Assembly: GCF_014648055.1 (NCBI RefSeq)
Contig: NZ_BMQJ01000008.1
Location: forward strand, 1-64,000
Length of the DNA: 64,000 bases
Source of the DNA: Streptosporangium pseudovulgare
GTDB taxonomy: Bacteria; Actinomycetota; Actinomycetes; Streptosporangiales; Streptosporangiaceae
Direction: 5' to 3'
Under the pieces are notes generated by a model that saw only the letters and a program-made list of their open reading frames with translations, was not told where the DNA came from and made no database searches. Made by a program: the position numbers and the translations under genes. This document shows, one piece after another, positions 17,808 through 26,365 of the stretch (its first letter is position 1; each line of letters opens with the position of its first letter).

Positions 17808-18074
17808 ATGAGCTGCGGGAAGCCCCACAGCACGGACTGTCGCGAGGTCCTGGACAAGGTCTACAGCTACCTCGACGGTGAGCTCGACGACGGCAAGTGC
17901 GTCGACATCCGCGAGCACCTCGACGAGTGCGGTCCCTGCCTGGAGGAGTACGGCCTGGAGCAGGTCGTCAAGCAGCTGGTCGCCAAGCACTGCGGCTGTG
18001 ACCGGGCTCCCGAGGACCTGAGGGCCAAGGTTCTGCGGCGGATCGACCAGGTCCGCTCCGAGTTGACCGGATGA
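17808..18074 (+). CDS. rsrA: Zinc-binding anti-sigma factor RsrA
   Basis: An 88-residue ZAS-family anti-sigma factor that binds SigR and releases it when its thiols are oxidised. The redox/zinc residues align exactly with RsrA numbering: Cys11, His37, Cys41 and Cys44 (HLDECGPC), with extra Cys at 3, 31, 62 and 64. ATG 17808 follows GAGGTGATCGC. It is separated from sigR by 102 bp that hold a short duplication. Confidence 0.93.
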   Translation: MSCGKPHSTDCREVLDKVYSYLDGELDDGKCVDIREHLDECGPCLEEYGLEQVVKQLVAKHCGCDRAPEDLRAKVLRRIDQVRSELTG

Positions 18075-18123
18075 CCTCCTAAGATCTCTCCTACGGCCAT
18101 GGCCATACGATCGTGGGGGCGGC

Positions 18124-19068
18124 ATGCGGATTCTCGTCACCGGTGGAGCGGGCTTCATCGGGTCCAACCTGGTAGACCGGCTGCTGGCCGACGGTCATGA
18201 GGTCGCGGCCGTCGACGACCTGTCCGGAGGAGACCGCGCCAACCTCGCCGAGGCGGCGCGCAACCCGCGGTTCGCCCTCCACGAGATGGACATCCGCGAC
18301 CCCGCGCTGACCGGGCTGGCCGCCGAGTGGCGGCCGGAGGTCGTCTGCCACCTCGCCGCGCAGATCAGCGTGCGCAAGAGCGTGGCCGACCCGGTGCACG
18401 ACGCCCGCCTCAACGTCGAGGGCACCGCCTCGGTCCTGACCGCCGCGCACCACGGCGGCGCCCGCAAGGTCGTCTTCGCCTCCTCGGTCGCCGTCTACGG
18501 CGTCCCGGAGGTCATCCCGGTCCCGGGTGACGCGCGGACCGACCCGCGCTCGCCGTACGCGGCCTCCAAGCTCAGCGCCGAGGTGTACCTCGCGGCGTTC
18601 CGGGCGCTGCACGGCATCGACTACACCACGCTGGTGCTCTCCAACGTCTACGGCCCCCGCCAGTCGCCCGGCGGCGAGGCCGGGGTGGTCGCCATCTTCA
18701 CCGACGCGCTGCTGTCCGGCCGCCCCACGGTGCTGTACGGCGACGGCGGGCAGACCCGCGACTACGTCTTCGTCGACGATGTGGTGGACGGTTTCGTCCG
18801 GGCCTGCGGCGAGGCCGGGGGCGGCCGCCGGTTCAACCTCGGCACCGGCCTGCAGACCACCGATCGCGAGCTGCACGCCCTGGTGGCCGCGGCCGCGGGG
18901 GCCCCCGACGAGCCGGGGCTCGCCGAGGCGCGGCAGGGAGACCTCCCGGCGATGGCCGTCGACCCGGCGCCCGCCCTCGAGGGGCTGGGCTGGCGGCCGC
19001 ACACCGACCTCGCGACCGGGTTGAAGGCCACCGTGGCCTGGGCAAGGGCTCGTCAGGCGACGCTCTGA
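18124..19068 (+). CDS. NAD-dependent sugar-nucleotide epimerase (UDP-glucose 4-epimerase-like)
   Basis: A 314-residue extended short-chain dehydrogenase. The N-terminal nucleotide-binding motif is VTGGAGFIGSN, with the active-site Tyr and Lys in SPYAASK and a Ser in FASSVAVYG. GalE-like blocks such as QTRDYVFVDDVV are present. Its length and motifs suit a UDP-hexose 4-epimerase; which sugar nucleotide it uses is not clear. It lies 49 bp after rsrA. Confidence 0.85.
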   Translation: MRILVTGGAGFIGSNLVDRLLADGHEVAAVDDLSGGDRANLAEAARNPRFALHEMDIRDPALTGLAAEWRPEVVCHLAAQISVRKSVADPVHDARLNVEGTASVLTAAHHGGARKVVFASSVAVYGVPEVIPVPGDARTDPRSPYAASKLSAEVYLAAFRALHGIDYTTLVLSNVYGPRQSPGGEAGVVAIFTDALLSGRPTVLYGDGGQTRDYVFVDDVVDGFVRACGEAGGGRRFNLGTGLQTTDRELHALVAAAAGAPDEPGLAEARQGDLPAMAVDPAPALEGLGWRPHTDLATGLKATVAWARARQATL

Positions 19069-19194
19069 GCACGACTCATGTCCGTGGCTCGTGGTGATGA
19101 ATTGGTTACGCTTTGCTTGCGATTCCCGCTCCGCCCCTCGGCGCCTGACGCGCTTCTGTAGCCTGAGTCGCGGATACCAACGTGGAGGCAGCGC

Positions 19195-19245
19195 ATGTTG
19201 AAGGAAACGGTCGGCCCGGTGCATCCGGGGATCTCCTGGACCTGA
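19195..19245 (+). CDS. Possible 16-residue leader peptide
   Basis: An ATG at 19195 is preceded by GGAGG with 6 nt spacing, a better ribosome site than that of the next gene. It encodes MLKETVGPVHPGISWT and stops 22 bp before the HD-GYP gene. A -10-like TAGCCT lies at about 19160. It may be a translated leader that affects the downstream gene, or chance. There is no homology evidence. Confidence 0.35.
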   Translation: MLKETVGPVHPGISWT

Positions 19246-19267
19246 GCACGCGCCCGTAGAACCGAGG

Positions 19268-20626
19268 GTGGCTGCTTTGCGTGGACTGCCGTGGTTTGCC
19301 AAGGTCTACCTTGGCGCGGTCATCGGAACCGCGTGGGCACTGATCGGTCACAGCGTGCTGGTGAGCGCCCGGCTCGCACCTCTCGACTGGTCCACCCTGC
19401 TGGTGCTGGCCCTGCTGTTCCTGGTGTGCGAGTCGGTCCCCACGCTCCTGAACGTCCGGCAGGCCGCGGTCTCGGTCAGCTTCTCGGCCGCGCTCGCCGC
19501 GGTGGTGCTGGTCGGCCCCGAGGGCGCCGCGCTCGTCGGCATGACGGCGGTCTTCAGCGTCCGGCCGGGGCTGCCGCTGGTCAAGCGGCTGTTCAACGGC
19601 GCCCAGTTCGCGATCTGCGGGTTCGTCGCCGGCTGGGTCTACAAGCGGCTGCTGGGCGGCCACCCCGTCATCCCGTCCATCGCCGGGTTCGACGACCTGA
19701 TCGTGCCGTTCGCGGGCGCCGCCGCGGTGTTCGTGCCGCTCAACTTCATCCTGATCGCGGTCGTGCTCGTGACGACCGGCCAGGCCCACCAGGTGCCGCT
19801 GCGCGGCCTGGCGCAGTTCCTGGTCTCCTATCTCGGCTACGCGACCTTCGGGCTGCTGATCGCCGGCCTGTGGACGACGGTGAACTCGATCTCCGCGGTG
19901 CTGGTGCTGCTGCCGCTGTTCGTCGCCCGGTGGGCCTTCGGCCAGTACCTCGCCCAGCAGCGCGCCTACGACGCCACCATCGCCGCGCTCTGCCAGGCGG
20001 TGGAGACCAAGGACTACTACACCCGCGGCCACTGCACCCGTGTCTCACTCGCCTCGGGGATGATCGCCGAGGAGATCGGCATGGGTCCCGAGCGGCTCCG
20101 GGCGATCCGCTACGCCGGGATGCTGCACGACGTCGGCAAGCTCGGCGTGCCGACCAAGGTGCTGCAGAAGGAGGGGCCGCTCACCGAGGAGGAGTACGCC
20201 GCCATCCAGCTCCACCCCATGCGCGGGCTGGAGATCGTGCGGGGCATCGACTTCCTGGACGAGGCGTTCGCCGGGATCATGCACCACCACGAACGGCAGG
20301 ACGGCAAGGGTTATCCCATGGGGCTGGCCGGGGACGAGATCCCGGAGTTCGCCCGGATCATCGCGGTGGCCGACGCCTTCGACTCGATGACCTCCGACCG
20401 CTCCTACCGCGGCGCCCGCCCGGTGGAGGTGGCCGTGGCCGAGCTGCGCAAGGGCGCGGGCACCCAGTTCGACCCGGTGATGGTCGCGGCGTTCGTCAGG
20501 GCGGTGGACCGCGACGGCTGGGAGCCGCCGCGCAAGGTCGTCCCGCCCCCGGCGGACGCGTCCCAGACCACCACCAAGGACCACGACGACCCCACGGCCC
20601 CGATCCAGGTGGTGTCGGAGCGGTGA
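19268..20626 (+). CDS. Membrane HD-GYP domain protein
   Basis: A 452-residue protein. The N-terminal half (about 10-225) has several hydrophobic segments. The cytoplasmic C-terminal half is an HD-GYP domain with LHDVGKLGVP (His287-Asp288), HP at 316-317, HHHERQDGKGYP (339-350) and DAFDSMTSDR. These residues support an intact metal-dependent phosphodiesterase, in this family usually cyclic di-GMP hydrolysis. The start may be GTG 19268, or TTG 19277, which has better spacing from GAGGG. Its stop lies inside the first copy of a 60-bp repeat shared with the next gene. Confidence 0.85.
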   Translation: MAALRGLPWFAKVYLGAVIGTAWALIGHSVLVSARLAPLDWSTLLVLALLFLVCESVPTLLNVRQAAVSVSFSAALAAVVLVGPEGAALVGMTAVFSVRPGLPLVKRLFNGAQFAICGFVAGWVYKRLLGGHPVIPSIAGFDDLIVPFAGAAAVFVPLNFILIAVVLVTTGQAHQVPLRGLAQFLVSYLGYATFGLLIAGLWTTVNSISAVLVLLPLFVARWAFGQYLAQQRAYDATIAALCQAVETKDYYTRGHCTRVSLASGMIAEEIGMGPERLRAIRYAGMLHDVGKLGVPTKVLQKEGPLTEEEYAAIQLHPMRGLEIVRGIDFLDEAFAGIMHHHERQDGKGYPMGLAGDEIPEFARIIAVADAFDSMTSDRSYRGARPVEVAVAELRKGAGTQFDPVMVAAFVRAVDRDGWEPPRKVVPPPADASQTTTKDHDDPTAPIQVVSER

Positions 20627-20790
20627 GCCGCCGAGTGAGCGCAGCGAACGAGAAGGCGAACGCGACCATCGGGCACGGAGCGGTGAGCCGCCGAGTGAGC
20701 GCAGCGAACGAGAAGGCGAACGCGACCATGGGGGTCGTGCGGTGAGCCGCCGGGTGAGCGCAGCGAACGAGACCATCGGCCACGAAGCGA
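20619..20790. repeat. 60-bp repeat array spanning the junction of the two HD-domain genes
   Basis: Copies start near 20619, 20679 and 20739. Each contains GTGAGCCGCCGAGTGAGC followed by GCAGCGAACGAG; the third copy is shorter and diverged, with a trace of a fourth. The first copy contains the stop of the upstream gene and the third supplies the GTG and first codons of the downstream gene. The core GTGAGCGCAGCGAACGAG has the look of a dispersed actinomycete repeat, which I cannot verify here. Confidence 0.9.
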
Positions 20791-22094
20791 TGGGCCGCCG
20801 GGCGGCGGGCCGCCCCGCCGCCGGTGCGGCGGCCCGGGCCCTGCGCAGGTTCGACTCGGTCCGGTTCCTGCTGGTCTGCGCGGCCGGGGTGCTGGCCGCG
20901 GTGGGCGTGGCGCACACCGCCGCCGCGGGGCTGGTCGATCCGGAGATCGCCATCGGGTTCGGCGCGCTGATCGCGGTGGGGGAGCTGGCGCGGCTCACCA
21001 TGCCCGGCAACCGGGAGGTGGCGCCGATCGGCGCGGCGGCGGCGCTCGGCTACACGCTGCTGCTGGACATGGGCGACGTCCCGGCGCGGCACTCGGCGTT
21101 GCAGGTCGTCGCGGTGCTGACGGTCGGGATGACGGCCGGGGCGCTGCCGCACCTGGCGGTGGGCCGCCCGCCGAAGCTGGACGCCATGGCGCGCAGGCTG
21201 TTCACCGGCGGGTTGCTGGCGCTGGCCTACCGGCCGCTGGCCGACGGGCTGTTCGGCCTGACGAGGGGGCGGGGAGAGGGCTGGTGGCCGCCGCTGGGGG
21301 TGATGGCCCTGCTCATCGCCCTGATGGTGCTGGCGGACGTGGTGCTGGCCGCCGTGCTGCGGGCCGAGCGGGTCCGGGTGGCCTTCCGGGTGGTCATCCG
21401 CGACGAGCTGCGGTCGGCCGCCCCGCTGTGGTCGGCGGTGTCCGCCTCCGGCATCCTGCTCGCGCTGGCCTCGCACAGCATGGGCATGGCCGCGCTGCTG
21501 GTCTTCGCCGCGCCGCTGCTGGTCACCCAGGTCGCCTTCCGCAAGTACGCCGGGATTCGCGCGACGTACCTGCAGACGGTCCGGGCGCTGGCGCGGGTGA
21601 CCGAGGTCGGCGGGTACGTCGAGCCGGGCCACTCCCACCGGGTGAGCCGGATGGCGGTGGCGATCGGCCGGGAGCTGGGCATGGCCGAGCCCGAGTTGCT
21701 GGAGCTGGAGTACGCCGCGCTCATGCACGACATCGGCCAGCTCTCGCTGCGTGACCCGATTCCCGGCGGGGCCACCGTGCTCACCGACCGCGGGCAGGCG
21801 CGGCGCATCGCCGAGCTGGGGGCGGAGGTGATCCGGCAGACCGGGGTGCTGGACCGGGTGGCCGAGGCCGTCCGCCGCCAGTGCGACTCCTGCGCGGAGG
21901 ACCCGCCGCAGGCCAGCCGGATCATCAAGGCGGCCAACGCCTACGACGACCTGGTGGGGGGTTCCACCGACCGGGTCCGGGCCGCGGCGGCCCTCGACCG
22001 GATCCGCCTGGGCGCGGGCGACGAGTACGACCCGGAGATCGTCGAGGCGATGACCCGGGTCATCGGCAGGCTCGTCCCGGCGCGTCGAGCCTGA
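20742..22094 (+). CDS. Membrane protein with degenerate HD-GYP-like domain
   Basis: A protein of up to 450 residues, built like its upstream neighbour: hydrophobic segments in about residues 40-260, then an HD-type domain. The HD pair is present in LMHDIGQLSL, but the following Lys is Gln. The region that should hold HHER and GYP reads RRQCDSCAEDPPQASRIIKA instead. Enzyme activity is therefore doubtful; a binding or regulatory role is possible. The start is ambiguous. GTG 20742 lies in the 60-bp repeat and encodes MSRRVSAANETIGHEAMGRR; ATG 20790 is an alternative. The gene pair probably arose by duplication. Confidence 0.78.
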   Translation: MSRRVSAANETIGHEAMGRRAAGRPAAGAAARALRRFDSVRFLLVCAAGVLAAVGVAHTAAAGLVDPEIAIGFGALIAVGELARLTMPGNREVAPIGAAAALGYTLLLDMGDVPARHSALQVVAVLTVGMTAGALPHLAVGRPPKLDAMARRLFTGGLLALAYRPLADGLFGLTRGRGEGWWPPLGVMALLIALMVLADVVLAAVLRAERVRVAFRVVIRDELRSAAPLWSAVSASGILLALASHSMGMAALLVFAAPLLVTQVAFRKYAGIRATYLQTVRALARVTEVGGYVEPGHSHRVSRMAVAIGRELGMAEPELLELEYAALMHDIGQLSLRDPIPGGATVLTDRGQARRIAELGAEVIRQTGVLDRVAEAVRRQCDSCAEDPPQASRIIKAANAYDDLVGGSTDRVRAAAALDRIRLGAGDEYDPEIVEAMTRVIGRLVPARRA

Positions 22095-22204
22095 GGGATT
22101 TGTGGAATTCCTACAGATCGCCTCGCCGTGATCGGTGGTTTCGGGCGAAGGGTTGTGCGGAGCCCACGGTCATAGGGTGGAGCGGTCGAAAGGGGTCCAC
22201 CAAC

Positions 22205-23536
22205 GTGTTCGAGTCCGTTCTGGTCGCAAACCGCGGCGAAATCGCGCGGCGGATCATCCGTACGGTGCGTCGCATGGGCCTGCGGGCCATCGCGGTGTAT
22301 TCCGAGGCCGACGCCGATCTGCCGTTCGTACGGGAGGCCGACGAGGCGATCCTGCTCGGCCCGGCCAACCCCGCGCAGAGCTACCTCGACGCCGGCAAGG
22401 TGCTCGAGGCGGCCCGCGCGTCGGGCGCCCAGGCCGTCCACCCCGGCTACGGGTTCTTCTCGGAGAACGCCGGCTTCGCCCGGGCCGTCGTCGACGCGGG
22501 TCTGACCTGGATCGGCCCGTCGCCCGAGGCGATCGAGCGGATGGGCGACAAGATCAACGCGCGGAACCTCATGGAGGCCGCGGGCGTGCCGGTCGCCGCC
22601 GGGACCCGCGAGCCGGTCACCGAGCTCGAGCAGGCCGTGGCGGCCGCCGCCGGGATCGGCTACCCGGTCATGGTGAAGGCCGCGGGCGGGGGCGGCGGCA
22701 TCGGCATGGGCGTCGCCCACGACGAGGCGGGCCTGGCCAAGGCGTTCGAGCAGGCGTCCCGGGCCGCCGCCCGGTTCGGCGGGCCGCCGGCGATCCTGCT
22801 GGAGCGCTACATCGAGCGCGCCCGCCACGTCGAGGTGCAGATCCTCGGTCTCGCCGACGGCACCGTCCTCGCGCTGGGTGAGCGCGACTGCTCGGTGCAG
22901 CGCCGGCACCAGAAGGTCGTGGAGGAGACGCCGTCCCCCGGCGTCACCCCGGAGCTGCGCGAGCGGATGCTGGCGGCGGCGGTCCGGGCGGGCGAGGCGG
23001 TCGGGTACCTCGGCGCCGGCACCGTGGAGTGCCTGGTCGACGCCGACCGGCAGGACTTCGTGTTCCTGGAGATGAACACCCGCCTGCAGGTGGAGCATCC
23101 GGTGACCGAGCTCGTCACCGGGGTGGACCTGGTGGAGCTGCAGCTGCGGATCGCCGCGGGCGAGGCGGTCGAGCCGCCGCCGGCGCCGCGCGGCCACGCG
23201 ATCGAGTTCCGGGTGTACGCCGAGGACCCCAAGCGGTTCTTCCCCGGCCCCGGGAAGATCGACGTGTGGGAGGAGCCGTCCGGCGAGGGCGTCCGGGTGG
23301 ACTCCGGCTACACCGGCGGCAACACGGTGACGCCGTTCTACGATCCGCTCATGGCCAAGCTGTGCGTGTACGGCGAGACCCGTGACGAGGCGCTGGAGCG
23401 CGCGGGCAAGGCGGTGGCGGGCTTCCTCGTCGAGGGGCCCAAGAACAACCTGCCGTTCTGCGCCGAGCTGCTGGCGCATCCCGAGTTCGTCGGCGGCGGT
23501 TACGACACCGGGCTGGTGGCCCGCATGAGGGCCTGA
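22205..23536 (+). CDS. accC: Biotin carboxylase subunit
   Basis: A 443-residue ATP-grasp biotin carboxylase. The N-terminal domain is ESVLVANRGEIARRI, with ATP-binding KAAGGGGGIGMG, GERDCSVQRRHQKVVEE and the catalytic FLEMNTRLQVEHPVTE. It carboxylates biotin on a carrier protein. It lacks the fused carrier domain usual in actinobacterial AccA; instead a separate 70-residue carrier gene follows 48 bp later. GTG 22205 follows AAAGGGG. The long open frame from 21881 overlaps the previous gene and is rejected. No carboxyltransferase gene is in the window, so the final substrate (acetyl-CoA, propionyl-CoA or another) is unknown. Confidence 0.92.
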   Translation: MFESVLVANRGEIARRIIRTVRRMGLRAIAVYSEADADLPFVREADEAILLGPANPAQSYLDAGKVLEAARASGAQAVHPGYGFFSENAGFARAVVDAGLTWIGPSPEAIERMGDKINARNLMEAAGVPVAAGTREPVTELEQAVAAAAGIGYPVMVKAAGGGGGIGMGVAHDEAGLAKAFEQASRAAARFGGPPAILLERYIERARHVEVQILGLADGTVLALGERDCSVQRRHQKVVEETPSPGVTPELRERMLAAAVRAGEAVGYLGAGTVECLVDADRQDFVFLEMNTRLQVEHPVTELVTGVDLVELQLRIAAGEAVEPPPAPRGHAIEFRVYAEDPKRFFPGPGKIDVWEEPSGEGVRVDSGYTGGNTVTPFYDPLMAKLCVYGETRDEALERAGKAVAGFLVEGPKNNLPFCAELLAHPEFVGGGYDTGLVARMRA

Positions 23537-23584
23537 ACGGGCCGCTCTGACACGGTTGGACTATGCGAGTGATGGGAGTTTCCG

Positions 23585-23797
23585 GTGGCTGAAGTGCGCG
23601 CGGAGATGGTGGCGAACGTCTGGAAGGTCCTCGTGGCCGAGGGTGACACCGTCGAGGACGGCGACACCCTGGTCATCCTGGAGTCGATGAAGATGGAGAT
23701 CCCGGTCATCGCGGAGGACGACGGCGTCGTCGTCCAGCTCAAGGTGGCCGAGGGAGACGTCATCCAGGAGGGCGACGTCATCGCAGTGATCGAGTAG
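23585..23797 (+). CDS. Small biotin carrier protein (TB7.3-like)
   Basis: A 70-residue single biotinyl domain with the biotinylation motif ESMKMEIPV. It closely resembles the M. tuberculosis BCCP-like protein TB7.3 (Rv3221c) in length and sequence from MAEVRAEMVANVWKV onward. GTG 23585 has GGGAG about 7 nt upstream. It follows the biotin carboxylase gene, and the two probably work together. In M. tuberculosis the homolog lies between the sigH/rshA and pdtaS/whiB1 genes, and those gene types flank it here too, at greater distance. Confidence 0.92.
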   Translation: MAEVRAEMVANVWKVLVAEGDTVEDGDTLVILESMKMEIPVIAEDDGVVVQLKVAEGDVIQEGDVIAVIE

Positions 23798-23884
23798 CGG
23801 GTCGCGCCCCGCCCCACCCGCTCGCCGTCCGGCGGGCGGGTTCGGCCGGGTTCGGCGGGATTTTGCAGGGCGGTCCGTGACCGG

Positions 23885-24280
23885 TCAGCGGGCGGCCCGG
23901 GCGAGGAAGCGCTCGCGGTCGACGACCGCCCGTTCGATCGTGCCGGTGGCGACGACGGTGTCGCGCCGGTCGCGGGCGGTGAAGGCGAAGACCAGGCGGC
24001 GGCCGTCCACCTCGGTGAGCTCCGCGGCGATCTCGACGTGGGTGCCGACCGGGCTGGCCGCCAGGTGCTCCAGGGCGACCTTGGTGCCCACGGAGGTCTG
24101 TCCGGGGCCGAGGGCGTCGGCGACCGCCTGGACGGTGGCCCGCTCGGCGAGGGCCAGCAGCCGGGGGGTGGCCAGCACCGGGACGTCCCCGCTGCCGACC
24201 TTCGCCGCGGTGTCCGAGGTTTCGACCATGGTGAGGATCCGGGCGCGCAGGCCGGGAGCGAGCGTCATGCGCGCCAGCAT
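23885..24280 (-). CDS. Thioesterase family protein (fluoroacetyl-CoA thioesterase-like)
   Basis: A hotdog protein of about 131 residues. VETSDTAAKVGSGDVPVLAT, ALAERATVQAVADALGPGQTSVG and GTIERAVVDRERF match the group that includes FlK. The substrate is not predictable. ATG codons at 24280 and 24268 are both possible starts; the one at 24280 has GGGGA upstream. It is convergent with the BCCP gene and divergent from the kinase gene. Confidence 0.78.
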   Translation of the reverse strand: MLARMTLAPGLRARILTMVETSDTAAKVGSGDVPVLATPRLLALAERATVQAVADALGPGQTSVGTKVALEHLAASPVGTHVEIAAELTEVDGRRLVFAFTARDRRDTVVATGTIERAVVDRERFLARAAR

Positions 24281-24442
24281 AGGGTCCGTCCCCGTGATCA
24301 TCACGTCCGGCTGGAGGACCGCCGGAGATTTCCCCTTATCCTCACGAGTCGGGCAAGGTGTACAAGTCTCCGCAAAAGCTGTGAGTTTTGTGCGATGCTA
24401 CGGCACGCGTCTTATTTGTGAGGCATCCGGCATGCAGGGTTT

Positions 24443-24459
24443 CGTTACCGTGGCGTTAC
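24443..24459. promoter_or_regulatory. Direct repeat CGTTAC-N5-CGTTAC upstream of the PASTA kinase gene
   Basis: Two exact copies of CGTTAC separated by 5 bp (GTAACG-N5-GTAACG on the other strand), 70 bp before the kinase start. The identical arrangement occurs at 49713-49729. It resembles sites described for the response regulator MtrA; assignment is tentative. Confidence 0.45.
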
Positions 24460-24528
24460 GGTGACGCGATACGGATCCGCTTTCTTGGAGAATCCTGGGG
24501 TGGGAGCGGGAAGGGTTACGGGGGAGTA

Positions 24529-26274
24529 ATGGTGGCCCAAGGCACGACGCTGGCGGGGCGGTATCGCCTGGATACCCGCATCGGCGCCGGTGGCATGGGC
24601 GAGGTCTGGCGCGGCGAGGACACGGTTCTGGCCCGGACCGTCGCCGTCAAGGTGCTGCTCCCGGGCCGTACCGACGACCCCGGCTTCCTCGTGCGCTTCC
24701 AGGGCGAGGCCCGGGCCATGGCGACGATCAACCATCCGGGGGTCGTCGACGTCTACGACTACGGTGTTCACGAGGTGCCCGGCGCGGGGGCGACGGCCTA
24801 CCTCGTGATGAAGTTCGTGGACGGCGAGCCGCTGGACCGGTTGCTGAGCCGGCTGGGGAGCATCGCCCCGGGCCCGGCGATGGAGCTCATCTCCCAGGCG
24901 GCCTCGGCGTTGCAGGCCGTACACGACCAGGGGATCGTTCACCGCGACATCAAGCCCGGCAACCTGCTGGTGCGGCCCGACGGCATGCTCGTGCTCACCG
25001 ACTTCGGCATCGCCAGGTCCGACGCCGCCAGCAGGCTGACCGACGCCGGCATGGTGCTCGGCACCGCCGCCTACTGCGCGCCCGAGCAGGCCGAGGGCGC
25101 GCCGGTCACCCCGGCGGTGGACATCTACGCGCTGGGCGTGGTGGCCTACGAGTGCCTCGCCGGGCAGCGGCCGTTCGACGGCGACACGCCCGTCACGATC
25201 GCGCTCAAGCACATCCGGGAGGCCCCGCCGCCGCTGCCTCCGCACATCCCGCGCGCGGTCCGCGCCCTGGTGGAGCAGGCGCTGTCGAAGGACCCGGCCC
25301 GGCGGTTCCCCAGCGCCGCGGCGATGAGCGCCGCCGCGCGGCAGGCCGGGCAGCTCGGGCCGGAGACCGGCCCGATGATGTTCGGCCAGCCCGGCCCGCC
25401 GGAGACCGGGTGGAACGCCACGCAGGCGGGTTGGCAGGGCCAGAGCGGCCAGCAGGCCGGTTGGCAGGGCCAGGGCGGGCAGCAGACGGGCTGGCAGGGC
25501 CAGGGCGGGCAGCAGGCCGGTTGGCAAGGGTCCGCGCCGCAGGCGGGCTGGCAGGCCGGCCAGCAGACGGCCCACCAGGGGGCCGCGTCGGCCGCGGCGA
25601 CGACGGCGGCGTCCGGCGCGGCCGCCGAGGCGGCCTCCGGGGAGCGGGGCCGCCGCGCCGGGCGCAAACCGCGCCGCCGGGGCGGGATGCTGGCCGCGGT
25701 CGCCGTGGCGGGCGTGCTCTGCGCCGGCCTGGCGGCGGTGGGCATCAACGCGATGGCGTCCAGCGACAAGGTGTCGCACACCGACCTGGCCGCGGAGGCC
25801 ACGGCGACTCCCTCCGAGCAGCCCTCGAAGCCCTCCAAGGGCAGGCGCACGAAGTCGCCGTCCCCCACCCCGACCGTCGACCGCCAGCCGGTGAGGCCGA
25901 GCGCGGAGCCGAAGGAGACCGAGGAGCCGGAGCCGACCGAGAAGCCCACGCCGGAGCCGACCGGGAAGCCGTCCATCACGCCGAAACCCAAGCCGTCGCC
26001 GACGCCGACGCCGACCGTGCAGAAGGTGCAGGTGCCGGACGTTCGGGGCCTGGAGCCGGAGCCCGCCAAGGGCCGGCTCGGGCAGGCGGGCCTGAAGGTG
26101 AAGGTGACCGCGAGCGGCGACATCAATTACGAGATGTGCGTGCGGGTGGTCGAGCAGGATCCCGCCCCCGGGACCGAGTGGGACCCGCGTAAGCCGGTGG
26201 AGATCGTGCTGGCCAACCCCAAGTGCCCGGAGAGCTCGCCGCCGGCCTCCCCGGCCGCGACGCCCAAGCCCTGA
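24529..26274 (+). CDS. Membrane Ser/Thr protein kinase with one PASTA domain
   Basis: A 581-residue Hanks-type kinase. The kinase domain (about 10-275) has P-loop GAGGMGEVW, AVKV, catalytic loop HRDIKPGNLL, DFGIAR and APEQ. A Gly-Gln-Trp repeat linker (units like QQAGWQGQ, about 300-345) follows, then a basic stretch and one membrane segment (about residues 385-408). Outside is a Pro/Thr/Lys-rich spacer and a single PASTA-like domain beginning VQVPDVRGLEPEPAKGRLGQ. It likely senses cell-wall fragments and regulates envelope growth. ATG 24529 is preceded by GGGGGAG. Confidence 0.92.
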   Translation: MVAQGTTLAGRYRLDTRIGAGGMGEVWRGEDTVLARTVAVKVLLPGRTDDPGFLVRFQGEARAMATINHPGVVDVYDYGVHEVPGAGATAYLVMKFVDGEPLDRLLSRLGSIAPGPAMELISQAASALQAVHDQGIVHRDIKPGNLLVRPDGMLVLTDFGIARSDAASRLTDAGMVLGTAAYCAPEQAEGAPVTPAVDIYALGVVAYECLAGQRPFDGDTPVTIALKHIREAPPPLPPHIPRAVRALVEQALSKDPARRFPSAAAMSAAARQAGQLGPETGPMMFGQPGPPETGWNATQAGWQGQSGQQAGWQGQGGQQTGWQGQGGQQAGWQGSAPQAGWQAGQQTAHQGAASAAATTAASGAAAEAASGERGRRAGRKPRRRGGMLAAVAVAGVLCAGLAAVGINAMASSDKVSHTDLAAEATATPSEQPSKPSKGRRTKSPSPTPTVDRQPVRPSAEPKETEEPEPTEKPTPEPTGKPSITPKPKPSPTPTPTVQKVQVPDVRGLEPEPAKGRLGQAGLKVKVTASGDINYEMCVRVVEQDPAPGTEWDPRKPVEIVLANPKCPESSPPASPAATPKP

Positions 26275-26324
26275 CCGGCCGGGCGTCCGGGCTCTGACGT
26301 TCCGGGGGCCCGCGACGCCCATGC

Positions 26325-26365
26325 CCCGCCGGTTCCGGGCGCCGGTGGCGCCCGGAACCGGCGGG
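26325..26365. terminator. Bidirectional terminator between kinase and ThDP-enzyme genes
   Basis: Perfect 19-bp arms CCCGCCGGTTCCGGGCGCC and its complement around a 3-nt loop. It occupies the gap between two convergent genes and abuts the stop of the ThDP enzyme. Confidence 0.8.
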
